Part shown: one piece after another, positions 46,743 to 54,708 of the stretch
How the letters are laid out: every line of letters begins with the position of its first letter
Numbering within the stretch: position 1 is the first letter of the stretch
Origin: Oscillospiraceae bacterium
GTDB taxonomy: Bacteria; Bacillota; Clostridia; Oscillospirales; Ruminococcaceae
Length of the DNA stretch: 64,000 bases
Direction of reading: 5' to 3'
NCBI GenBank assembly: GCA_021769725.1
Contig: JAETSI010000009.1
Location: forward strand, 38,561 to 102,560
Program-made: the position numbers and the translations under genes
Notes under the pieces: generated by a model
Told to the model about the DNA's origin: nothing
The model's database searches: none
Seen by the model: the letters and a program-made list of their open reading frames with translations, nothing else

Positions 46743-47951
46743 ATGAAAAAAATAGGATTTGTTATTCCCTGGTATGCCGACGGGATACCGGGGGGAGCGG
46801 AAATGGAACTCCGGGAAGTGGCAGGGCATCTTCACAGTGCCGGCGTCCGTCTGGAGATACTTACAACCTGCGTAAGGGAATTTGCTTCTGACTGGAGTAG
46901 AAATTACTATAAAGAAGGTCTTGACAAGACAGTCAACGGGATCACGGTGCGCCGATTCAAGGTTCGCAAAAGAGATCAGGAGGCGTTTGACGCCGTAAAT
47001 GCCAAGCTGATAAGCGGAAACATGGTAACCCGGGATGAGGAGGATATTTTCCTAAGAGAAATGGTCAACAGTCCCGGTCTGTACGAATATATCAGCGAAC
47101 ATAACGACGAGTATTCTCTGTTTGTATTTATCCCTTATATGTTTGGCACGACTTACAACGGAGCTAAAATATGTCCGTATAAATCGGTACTCATTCCGTG
47201 CTTTCACGACGAAAGCTACGCATATATGAGCCGCTTTAAAGAGCTTTTTCCGCAGACGGCAGGAATGGTATTCAACGCACGCCCGGAAGCGGAACTTGCA
47301 GAAAAGCTTTACGGCTTTTCAAAAAGCGGAACAAAAACTGTTGTTATGGGTATCGGTATGGATACGGATATCGTTCCGGACCCCGGAGCTTTCAGGGAAA
47401 AGTACGGCATAAAGGAAAGATTCATTCTATATGCCGGACGCAAGGACAAGGGCAAGAACGTTCACACCTTGATAAAATATTTTGCCGAGTATATAAAGCG
47501 GCATGAGACCGATCTTAAACTGGTGCTTATAGGAGGCGGCGAGATCGACCTGCCTGCCGGTCTGGTACTGGACAAACGGATAATCGACCTTGGTTTTGTT
47601 GACCGTCAGGACAAATACAACGCTCAGGGGGCAGCGGAATTTCTCTGTCAGCCCTCAAAAAATGAAAGCTTTTCCCTGGTCATCATGGAAAGCTGGCTCT
47701 GCGGACGTCCCGTTCTGGTTCATGAGGACTGCGCCGTGACAAGAAATTTTGTATCGGAAGCAAACGGCGGTCTATATTTTTCGGATTATTTTGAATTTGA
47801 GGGCTGTACCGACTATATCACGGGAAACAGCGACGCCGCATGGCTTATGGGAAGCAGCGGCAAAGACTACGTGAAGCGTAATTTCGACTGGGATATCATT
47901 GTAGACAAGTACAAGACATTTTTCAGGGAAATTACCGGAGAGAAGGACTAA
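46743..47951 (+). CDS. GT4-family glycosyltransferase (paralogue 1)
   Basis: The protein has 402 residues. It opens with IGFVIPWYADGIPGGAEMEL, has YAGRKDKGKNVHTLIKYF as donor-binding segment and NESFSLVIMESWLCGRPV as the ExxxxxxxE region. The end (NGGLYFSDYFEFEGCTDYI) is nearly shared with the next gene, which marks the two as a tandem duplication. Its stop overlaps the next start by one base. It is a cytosolic GT-B enzyme within the same operon. Confidence 0.88.
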   Translation: MKKIGFVIPWYADGIPGGAEMELREVAGHLHSAGVRLEILTTCVREFASDWSRNYYKEGLDKTVNGITVRRFKVRKRDQEAFDAVNAKLISGNMVTRDEEDIFLREMVNSPGLYEYISEHNDEYSLFVFIPYMFGTTYNGAKICPYKSVLIPCFHDESYAYMSRFKELFPQTAGMVFNARPEAELAEKLYGFSKSGTKTVVMGIGMDTDIVPDPGAFREKYGIKERFILYAGRKDKGKNVHTLIKYFAEYIKRHETDLKLVLIGGGEIDLPAGLVLDKRIIDLGFVDRQDKYNAQGAAEFLCQPSKNESFSLVIMESWLCGRPVLVHEDCAVTRNFVSEANGGLYFSDYFEFEGCTDYITGNSDAAWLMGSSGKDYVKRNFDWDIIVDKYKTFFREITGEKD

Positions 47952-49132
47952 TGAAAAGAATTGCACTTGTTAATCAGAGGTACGGTATTGAGGTAAACGG
48001 AGGCTCGGAATACTATACCCGTCTTATTGCCGAACGTCTTACGGACGACTTTGAAGTTGATGTTATTACCACAAAGGCTTTGGATTACACCACCTGGGAA
48101 AATTATTACAAGGCTGATACAGAAGATATAAACGGCGTTCATGTGCTGAGATTTCCTGTTGAAGCCTGCCGTGCAGATGATTTCAACAGTTACAACGGCG
48201 CATATCTGGCGCAGATCGGTGCAGGAAAAGCTGATATTCATGCGGAAAAGATCTGGTTTGAAAAGCAGGGGCCTTATTCCCCTGCGGCTATAGAATATAT
48301 CAGGGAAAACAAGGATAAGTACGACGCCTTTATTTTTGTCACCTATCTTTATTATCTTACGGTCATGGGACTGCCGGAAGCTGCCGAAAAGGCAATACTT
48401 ATCCCGACTGCTCATGAAGAGCCTTTCATTCATTTCAAAACCTTTGAAAGGCTCTTTACACTGCCGAGAGCTTTTGTCTTTCTTACCGATGAAGAAAAGA
48501 CTCTTGTTCAGCGGCTTTTCAGCTGCAGTGATATCCCCTGCGAGGTAATGGGAACAGGCGTTGAAGTTCCCTGCACTCCTGATGAAAAAGCTTTCCGGCA
48601 GAAATTCGGAATCAACGGCGATTATGTGATTTATGTCGGCAGAATTGACGAGGGCAAGAATTGTCCGGAAATGTTTCGGTATTTCATGGAGTACAAATCA
48701 CGGCATCCGGAAAGCGGACTTAAACTGGTGCTTATGGGTAAACCGGTATGCAAAGTACCAAAGCACAGCGATATAATCAGCCTTGGCTTTGTCAGCGAGG
48801 AGGACAAATTCAGCGGTATTTCCGGAGCAAAGGTTCTTGTACTCCCCTCGGAATTTGAAAGCCTGTCTATTTCCGTGCTTGAAGCTATGACTCTTTCCGT
48901 TCCGGTTATCGTGAACGGCCGCTGCGAAGTGCTTAAAGGTCACTGCGTTAAAAGCAACGGCGGACTTTATTATACCAATTATTTTGAATTTGAGGGAATT
49001 CTTGACTATATTTTTAGCCATGACGGCGAATATGAGATACTCCGTGAAAACGCCCGTGAATACGTTGATAAAAACTATCGCTGGGATGTTATTATTAAAA
49101 AATTCAAGGAGGTTATAGATTGTTATGATTGA
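47951..49132 (+). CDS. GT4-family glycosyltransferase (paralogue 2)
   Basis: The protein has 393 residues. It is similar along its length to the preceding gene: YGIEVNGGSEYYTRLIAERL at the start, YVGRIDEGKNCPEMFRYF in the middle, FESLSISVLEAMTLSVPV as the acidic motif and GGLYYTNYFEFEGILDYI near the end. The two probably arose by duplication and now add different or alternating sugars. It overlaps the downstream membrane-protein gene by 8 bases. Confidence 0.88.
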   Translation: MKRIALVNQRYGIEVNGGSEYYTRLIAERLTDDFEVDVITTKALDYTTWENYYKADTEDINGVHVLRFPVEACRADDFNSYNGAYLAQIGAGKADIHAEKIWFEKQGPYSPAAIEYIRENKDKYDAFIFVTYLYYLTVMGLPEAAEKAILIPTAHEEPFIHFKTFERLFTLPRAFVFLTDEEKTLVQRLFSCSDIPCEVMGTGVEVPCTPDEKAFRQKFGINGDYVIYVGRIDEGKNCPEMFRYFMEYKSRHPESGLKLVLMGKPVCKVPKHSDIISLGFVSEEDKFSGISGAKVLVLPSEFESLSISVLEAMTLSVPVIVNGRCEVLKGHCVKSNGGLYYTNYFEFEGILDYIFSHDGEYEILRENAREYVDKNYRWDVIIKKFKEVIDCYD

Positions 49133-51284
49133 AAAAGCGAAGAAAAAAATTCCTTTTACACGCTTTCAGCCGCATTATATCGTTACAATATTGTTTGCGA
49201 TTTTTATTTTCTATATAAACTTTGGAATCGTAGGAAAGTGCTATAACCCGTTTGTTTTTAACGATGAAATGGGTTACTGGACTCATGCGGCGGCTATGGC
49301 GGGATATGACTGGCGAGGCGTCTCAAATTCTCTTGCATGGTATTCGTTTGGCTACAGTTTTATGCTTGTTCCGCTTATGAAGTTTATTTCCAATACGGTA
49401 GTTCTCTATCGGGCGGCTATAATTCTCAATATTTGCATGGAAGTTATTTCATACTTCTTGTTTATATATATTATACGCTATTTGTTTCCAAAGTTGGGAA
49501 AGATCTCTGCAAGTTTTGTTTCAGCAGCGGCAATTCTTTATACTTCCTATCAGATGAATGCCGGTATTGCTTTTTCGGAAACTGCGCTGCTTTTCGTAAC
49601 TACGTTAATAGTCTTTACTGTTGTAAGGGTAATAGAAAAATCGACCTATCTTAATCTTGGATGCCTTGGCATTTTATCGGCATATCTTTTTATGATACAT
49701 AACAGAACTATCGGAATCGCCGCTTCAGCCGTTCTTATTGTTGCTCTCGGATTTATATTTAAGAAAATAGACTATAAAAAATTCGGTATATTTGCGCTTA
49801 CGTTCATTGTTGGAATGGTATGCAACAAACTTATAAAAGGATACCTTGAAAGTATCCTATGGGATTCGGGGAAAGCTGGCGGAAATGATGCGGGAAGTGT
49901 TTTAGGAAAGCTGAAAGCTGCATTTTCTTCTGTTGATGCAATGAAGAAGCTTTTTTCGATCATGGCTGCCCAGGGATTTGCAGTTTCGGCAGCAACTATG
50001 TGCCTTGTGGCGTTCGCTCTTTGGGCTGCTATGAGAAGAATTATTTACGCTTTCGGAAAAACGGCTTTTGCCCTGAAAGAGAAGAAAAAACTTGACTATA
50101 ATATCTTTGATGAGAAAATTTTCGTTCTTCTTTTCATTTTTTGCGCATTTGTTTCCACTTGGATAATCAGCAGTGTTTTTATGTTTGAATTCCAACGTAT
50201 TGACCATATTCTTTATACAAGATATTTTGATATTATTGTCGGAATTCTTGTTATGACCGGAATTTGTTATCTGTATCAAGCTGAAAAAATTGATTTTGCA
50301 TTTATGCTTCTTATACCGTTCATAATGAGAATAGGTGCAGGAAGAGCGTCAGTCATGATGCAGTATGTTAAAAACCCGGTTTTCAATAAAATTTGTTCTC
50401 CGGGAATATGTAATCTATACAAGCTCAATGGTCAGAATTTTCACGCATATGTGACGTGGTCGGTATCGGTTTTTTTTCTTATGGCTTTTATTTTGTACGT
50501 TCTTAAAAAACGTAAGTTAGGAATTTTAATAGTTTCAGTTATTTGTATTTACAGTTTCAACAAGAACACTCCGGCAGCTATCGAGGCGATAACAATTAAT
50601 CAAAACGCATATGCAGACGACCGTGCAATGATTGAAAGAAACAAAGAGATTTTTGAGACCGGAAACGTCTATATGACTGCTTCTGTCGGAACATTTGCTT
50701 CATTTCTCCAATATGAGCTGAACGATGTTCGCATCGATTTTGTTCAAGACCTTGATGAAATGAACGAAAATTCTTATGTTTTCACCAATAAGAATGAAAT
50801 TATAAAATATATGGATTATAATATTATCGACCAATCTGATAGGCATATCTTATTTTCCACAGTTTCAGATATTGATGAAAATGGATTATCAAATCTTCCT
50901 CTTTCGTACATGAATACTTTTGATTACAGCTATTATATACCGGAAGAGGACGTTATTGAAAGCAATCCGGCAAGCAATTATGTCTGCTACGGACCATATC
51001 TTAACCTTGAAGCCGGAGAGTATACGTTTACTCTCGATATGGATTTCGATAAATTCAGTGATGAAGAGATTGGTTTTGCTGAAATAAGAAGCGGTTCCGT
51101 AAATACGGTTTACGACCATATCGAGTTTACCGAAGATATGATTTCTAAAGACGGAAGCCTCGGTATAGACCTTAACGCAAATGTCGGAATTCCCGTTTCG
51201 GATATGGAAATAGTGATTTTCCTTTATGATCCCGCTGAAATTTCTATGCAGCTTAATTCAATTCAAGTTGATACAAAGGAGTAA
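49125..51284 (+). CDS. Large multi-pass membrane protein, GT-C-like, family not recognised
   Basis: The protein has 719 residues with about 11-13 hydrophobic segments between residues 15 and 490. After the first helix comes FVFNDEMGYWTHAAAMAGYDW, an acidic first loop like those of GT-C glycosyltransferases. The C-terminal about 220 residues are soluble and beta-rich, probably outside the cell. This gene is visibly richer in A and T (many TTT, AAA and ATT codons) than the surrounding GT genes, which hints at separate acquisition. A polyprenyl-phosphate-sugar-dependent glycosyltransferase is a fair guess, fitting the neighbouring GT2 enzyme. Confidence 0.6.
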   Translation: MIEKAKKKIPFTRFQPHYIVTILFAIFIFYINFGIVGKCYNPFVFNDEMGYWTHAAAMAGYDWRGVSNSLAWYSFGYSFMLVPLMKFISNTVVLYRAAIILNICMEVISYFLFIYIIRYLFPKLGKISASFVSAAAILYTSYQMNAGIAFSETALLFVTTLIVFTVVRVIEKSTYLNLGCLGILSAYLFMIHNRTIGIAASAVLIVALGFIFKKIDYKKFGIFALTFIVGMVCNKLIKGYLESILWDSGKAGGNDAGSVLGKLKAAFSSVDAMKKLFSIMAAQGFAVSAATMCLVAFALWAAMRRIIYAFGKTAFALKEKKKLDYNIFDEKIFVLLFIFCAFVSTWIISSVFMFEFQRIDHILYTRYFDIIVGILVMTGICYLYQAEKIDFAFMLLIPFIMRIGAGRASVMMQYVKNPVFNKICSPGICNLYKLNGQNFHAYVTWSVSVFFLMAFILYVLKKRKLGILIVSVICIYSFNKNTPAAIEAITINQNAYADDRAMIERNKEIFETGNVYMTASVGTFASFLQYELNDVRIDFVQDLDEMNENSYVFTNKNEIIKYMDYNIIDQSDRHILFSTVSDIDENGLSNLPLSYMNTFDYSYYIPEEDVIESNPASNYVCYGPYLNLEAGEYTFTLDMDFDKFSDEEIGFAEIRSGSVNTVYDHIEFTEDMISKDGSLGIDLNANVGIPVSDMEIVIFLYDPAEISMQLNSIQVDTKE

Positions 51285-51289
51285 TTTTT

Positions 51290-52282
51290 ATGAAGCTGAT
51301 AATTCAGATCCCATGCTACAATGAGGAAGAAACTCTTGAACTTGCCTATAACGATCTTCCCAGACATATCGACGGTATAGATACCATAGAATATCTTATC
51401 ATAAATGACGGAAGCAAGGACAATACTGCCGCTAAAGCAAGAGAACTCGGTTTTCACCATGTCGTGAACTTCAAGCAGAACAAAGGTCTTGCCAAGGGAT
51501 TTATGGCAGGCATTGACGCCTGTCTCCATTTGGGAGCCGATATTATCGTGAACACTGACGCTGACAATCAGTACTGCGGTGCGGATATCGAAAAGATCGT
51601 CCGTCCCATTCTGGATGAAAAGGCTGATATCGTTATCGGCGAGCGTCCTATAGACCAGACCGAGCATTTCTCGTGGAAGAAGAAGAAATTCCAGCACTTC
51701 GGAAGCTGGGTAGTCCGTGTGGCTTCGGGAACAGAGATACCGGACGCCCCCAGCGGATTCCGTGCCTATTCCCGTGAAGCTGCTCTAAGGCTTAACGTTG
51801 TGAACGAGTATACGTATACCCTTGAGACTATTATCCAGGCAGGAAATAACAAAACAGCCATGACCTCAGTACCTATCAGAACGAATCCTGAAACAAGACC
51901 CTCACGTCTTTTCTCCAGTATGTGGCGGTATATGAAGCGTTCCTCAACGGTCATAACACGCTCATTCGTAATGTACAAGCCTCTTAAATTCTTTATGTCG
52001 ATAGGTTCTTTGCTCATGCTGGCAGGCATCGTGCTGGGAGTACGTTTCCTTATCTATATAGGAATGGGTGAGGGAGACGGACATATACAGTCCCTTATTC
52101 TGACGACTATTTTTATTATGCTGGGATTCCAGACCATAACAATGGGACTTCTTGGCGATACGATAGCGGCGAACAGAAAGCTCCTTGAGGACGTTCAGTA
52201 CAGGGTCAGAAAAATGGAATGCGGCAATGGTGATAATGATGAAAAAAACAGACAGACTGAAGAAAATAAACTCGATAAGTGA
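51290..52282 (+). CDS. GT2-family polyprenyl-phosphate glycosyltransferase
   Basis: The protein has 330 residues. The GT-A domain (about 1-220) has IQIPCYNEEETL, IINDGSKDNTA and NTDADNQY (DxD-type metal motif), plus a DAPSGFRAYSRE segment seen in DPM1/GtrB-like enzymes. Two C-terminal membrane helices (about 240-265 and 275-300) are typical of enzymes that load a sugar onto undecaprenyl phosphate. The product could be the donor for the GT-C-like protein upstream. The next gene begins inside its 3' end. Confidence 0.9.
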   Translation: MKLIIQIPCYNEEETLELAYNDLPRHIDGIDTIEYLIINDGSKDNTAAKARELGFHHVVNFKQNKGLAKGFMAGIDACLHLGADIIVNTDADNQYCGADIEKIVRPILDEKADIVIGERPIDQTEHFSWKKKKFQHFGSWVVRVASGTEIPDAPSGFRAYSREAALRLNVVNEYTYTLETIIQAGNNKTAMTSVPIRTNPETRPSRLFSSMWRYMKRSSTVITRSFVMYKPLKFFMSIGSLLMLAGIVLGVRFLIYIGMGEGDGHIQSLILTTIFIMLGFQTITMGLLGDTIAANRKLLEDVQYRVRKMECGNGDNDEKNRQTEENKLDK

Positions 52283-53261
52283 TATAAAGAACAAGAGGGT
52301 TCTTTATATAGCCACTAAAAATTCCGATTATCTGCGTCTTACTCAGGAACTGCGCATTCTCCGGGAGAACGGCTGCGAGGTCACTGAAATAGTTTCACCG
52401 TCAAAGAGCTATCCGAAGCGGCTGATCTATGTGTTCCGAAAGCTGATATGCATAAGAATGAAGGATTATGACATGAGCTTTGTAGGATTCGCACCACAGT
52501 TGGTGATGCCCGTTTTTGGCAGAAAACTGCGGAAAAAACCTGTAATGGAAGATTTCTTTATTTCCATGTACGACACACTCTGCTGTGACCGAAAAAAATT
52601 CAGGCCACGCAGTCTTATAGGACGGCTGCTGCACCGTATAGATACGAAAACCCTTGCAATGGCTGATAAAGTAGTCTGCGATACAAATGCTCACGGAGAA
52701 TTTTTCTGCCGTGAATTTGATTGCCCATGCAGTAAAATGACAACTTTGTATCTTGAAGCCGATTCAGACATATACTATCCCCGTGAGGCTGTGGAAAACA
52801 AGGAGTTTACGGTGCTTTACTTCGGCAGCGTGCTTCCGCTTCAAGGCGTTTCCGTTATTCTGGACACTATTGACCTGCTGAAAGACGAGCAGGGCATACG
52901 CTTTGTTTTTGTAGGGCCTCTCGGCAAGGATAACGTCCGGAAAGGAGAAAATATTACGGAATATATCCAGTGGCTGCCGCAGGAGCAGCTGGCGGAAAAG
53001 ATAGCTCAGGCAGATCTTTGTCTGGCTGGTCATTTCAGCAGCGATATAATGAAAGCTAAGCGGACTATCCCCGGCAAGGCATATATTTACCATGCCATGA
53101 ACAAGCCTATGATTCTTGGTGATAATAATGCGACTCATGAGCTTTACAGCGAAGATCAGGACGGAATATACTTTGTGGAAATGGGAAATCCCCGTGCTTT
53201 GGCGGAGCTGATACTTCATATACGTGACCAAAAGGAAGAAAAACATGAAAAAAATCGCTAA
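52236..53261 (+). CDS. GT4-like glycosyltransferase
   Basis: The protein has about 342 residues; the start could be 52236 or 52239, both ATG inside the GT2 gene. It shows KRVLYIATKNSDYLRLT, a basic central region, FTVLYFGSVLPLQGVSVIL as the donor-binding strand, and an acidic stretch around LCLAGHFSSDIMKAKRTIPGK. The classic ExxGxxxxE is not obvious, so the assignment is weaker than for the other GTs. It overlaps the flippase-like gene by 17 bases. Confidence 0.7.
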   Translation: MMKKTDRLKKINSISDIKNKRVLYIATKNSDYLRLTQELRILRENGCEVTEIVSPSKSYPKRLIYVFRKLICIRMKDYDMSFVGFAPQLVMPVFGRKLRKKPVMEDFFISMYDTLCCDRKKFRPRSLIGRLLHRIDTKTLAMADKVVCDTNAHGEFFCREFDCPCSKMTTLYLEADSDIYYPREAVENKEFTVLYFGSVLPLQGVSVILDTIDLLKDEQGIRFVFVGPLGKDNVRKGENITEYIQWLPQEQLAEKIAQADLCLAGHFSSDIMKAKRTIPGKAYIYHAMNKPMILGDNNATHELYSEDQDGIYFVEMGNPRALAELILHIRDQKEEKHEKNR

Positions 53262-54171
53262 AATTGCGGGAAATCTGCTGATGATATGCGCTGTGGCATT
53301 TTTGATAAAAAAGGTTGTCGATATGGACGCCGATCTGTCACAGCTGCTTTCTCCGGAAATAATGGGGGCTTTCTGCATCAATCTGGCAGTTCAGGCATTA
53401 TTGGTAGTTGTGGGATGCATTCCATGGATGGTTTTTACACAATCACTGTCCGGAAAGAAGATACCGTTTTCGTCGGCCATGCCTGTCTATACGAAATCAA
53501 ATGTGTATAAATATCTCCCCGGAAACGTATTTCAGTATGTCGGACGGAACAAGCTCGCATTTGATATGAATATCAGTCATGTTGACGTAGCCTGTGCAAC
53601 GATACTTGACATTCTGTTCTGCGTGTTCTGGACGGGCATTATTGCAGCCATACTGCTCGGAAGCAGGATAGCCGGTCTTTTAGAAAAATACGGCGGAAAA
53701 ATTCTTATCATAGGTGCGGCAGGAGTGATAATAGCAGCGGCAGTCATAATATTTGTCCGTATCAGATTTGGGGATAAGCTTAAAGAATATCTTTCACGCT
53801 ATTCTAAGGCTTTTGAAAAAGAAAACCGTAAAAGTCTTATGACAGGTATTTTTTATTATCTTATCAGCAATATCGTATCCGCAGCCATGTATTTTGCCTG
53901 CCTGCTGTTTGTTATGGGCAACTCTGCATCTATGGCGGAACTCATGGCTCTTACAGGGGCATTCATGTTTGCATGGATAATCGGATTTGTCACGCCCGGA
54001 GCGCCCGGCGGAATCGGAATTCGTGAAAGCGTCATGATCTTTGTATGCGGCAAGGTTTACCAGGAGCGAATAATACTTTTCGTTCTGGTAACACGTCTTG
54101 CGTCTATAGTTGCAGATCTGGCAGCATTTGCGATCGGACAGATAAGTGTGAGACGTTCTAAAGGAGTATGA
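53245..54171 (+). CDS. Flippase-like integral membrane protein (LPG-synthase TM / AglD family)
   Basis: The protein has 308 residues from ATG at 53245 (AAGGAAG site). It has about seven to eight membrane helices with the family motifs YTKSNVYKYLPGNVFQYVGR in the first third and FVTPGAPGGIGIRESVMI near the C-terminus. Related proteins are the membrane domain of MprF and AglD-like glycan proteins, involved in lipid or lipid-linked sugar handling. It is the last gene of the polysaccharide run. Confidence 0.86.
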   Translation: MKKIAKIAGNLLMICAVAFLIKKVVDMDADLSQLLSPEIMGAFCINLAVQALLVVVGCIPWMVFTQSLSGKKIPFSSAMPVYTKSNVYKYLPGNVFQYVGRNKLAFDMNISHVDVACATILDILFCVFWTGIIAAILLGSRIAGLLEKYGGKILIIGAAGVIIAAAVIIFVRIRFGDKLKEYLSRYSKAFEKENRKSLMTGIFYYLISNIVSAAMYFACLLFVMGNSASMAELMALTGAFMFAWIIGFVTPGAPGGIGIRESVMIFVCGKVYQERIILFVLVTRLASIVADLAAFAIGQISVRRSKGV

Positions 54172-54173
54172 CG

Positions 54174-54190
54174 TTTTTTGCGGTGTTGCC
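54174..54190. repeat. Half-copy of family 1 repeat
   Basis: TTTTTTGCGGTGTTGCC matches the right end of the element at 12678-12836 (GTGTGGTGTTGCC). It starts 3 bases after the flippase-like stop and lies just upstream of the gls24-like promoter. Confidence 0.5.
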
Positions 54191-54191
54191 C

Positions 54192-54220
54192 TTGTAATTT
54201 TTCTGATATTATGCTATAAT
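54192..54220 (+). promoter_or_regulatory. Promoter of the gls24-like gene
   Basis: TTGTAA (54192-54197), 17 bases, TATAAT (54215-54220), 33 bases before the ATG. Confidence 0.68.
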
Positions 54221-54253
54221 ATCATTGATTCTATCAAAAGAGGAGTGATCTCT

Positions 54254-54613
54254 ATGGTCGGATTTGAAAATCATATAGGAAAAATAACGATCTCGGAGAA
54301 TTACATCACCGAGATCGCACGTCATGCCGTAACGGACTGTTTCGGTGTTTCGGGTGTTTCAGGGGTGAATACGTTTTACCGGGCAATGTCAGCGCTTACT
54401 TTTGGCAAAGCGTTCAGGTCTAAAAACGGAGTTTCTGTCCGAACCGGCAGGAACGGAGGTCTTGTTATAGATCTTCATATAAAAGTAAGCCACGGTACAA
54501 ATATCACCGCCGCCGTTAACAGCATTATTCACAATGTTTCTTTTAAGGTGGAGGAAGCCGTGGGTGTTCCCGTACAAAAGGTCAACGTATTTGTTGACGA
54601 TATGACAGTGTAA
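54254..54613 (+). CDS. Asp23/Gls24-family protein
   Basis: The protein has 119 residues from ATG at 54254, which follows AGAGGAGTGA (an in-frame GTG at 54245 lies inside the ribosome site). It matches the YloU/Asp23 fold: GKITISENYITEIARHAV, a central GLVIDLHIKVSHGTNI and the C-terminal VQKVNVFVDDM. These are small cytosolic or membrane-peripheral proteins tied to envelope stress. The partner order gls24-fakA (yloU-yloV) is conserved in Firmicutes and present here. Confidence 0.9.
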   Translation: MVGFENHIGKITISENYITEIARHAVTDCFGVSGVSGVNTFYRAMSALTFGKAFRSKNGVSVRTGRNGGLVIDLHIKVSHGTNITAAVNSIIHNVSFKVEEAVGVPVQKVNVFVDDMTV

Positions 54614-54614
54614 A

Positions 54615-54685
54615 GGCAGCACTGCACGAAGATTGTGCGGCAGATGATGTGCAAAGCCGTTGGATGTGCTTTGTGCAGTGTTGTC
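54615..54685. repeat. Family 1 repeat, short form forming a hairpin
   Basis: GGCAGCACTGCAC pairs with GTGCAGTGTTGTC across about 70 bases, and the inside contains GATTGTGCGGCAGATGATGTGC, matching the ends of the 12678-12836 element. It separates the gls24-like and fakA-like genes and could fold in the mRNA between them. Confidence 0.65.
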
Positions 54686-54708
54686 TAAAGAACGAATGGA
54701 GGACTGGA

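Noticed and set aside
54649..54708. Longer start for the fakA-like gene
   Set aside because: The extra residues are encoded by the repeat hairpin, while GGAGG directly precedes the ATG at 54709.
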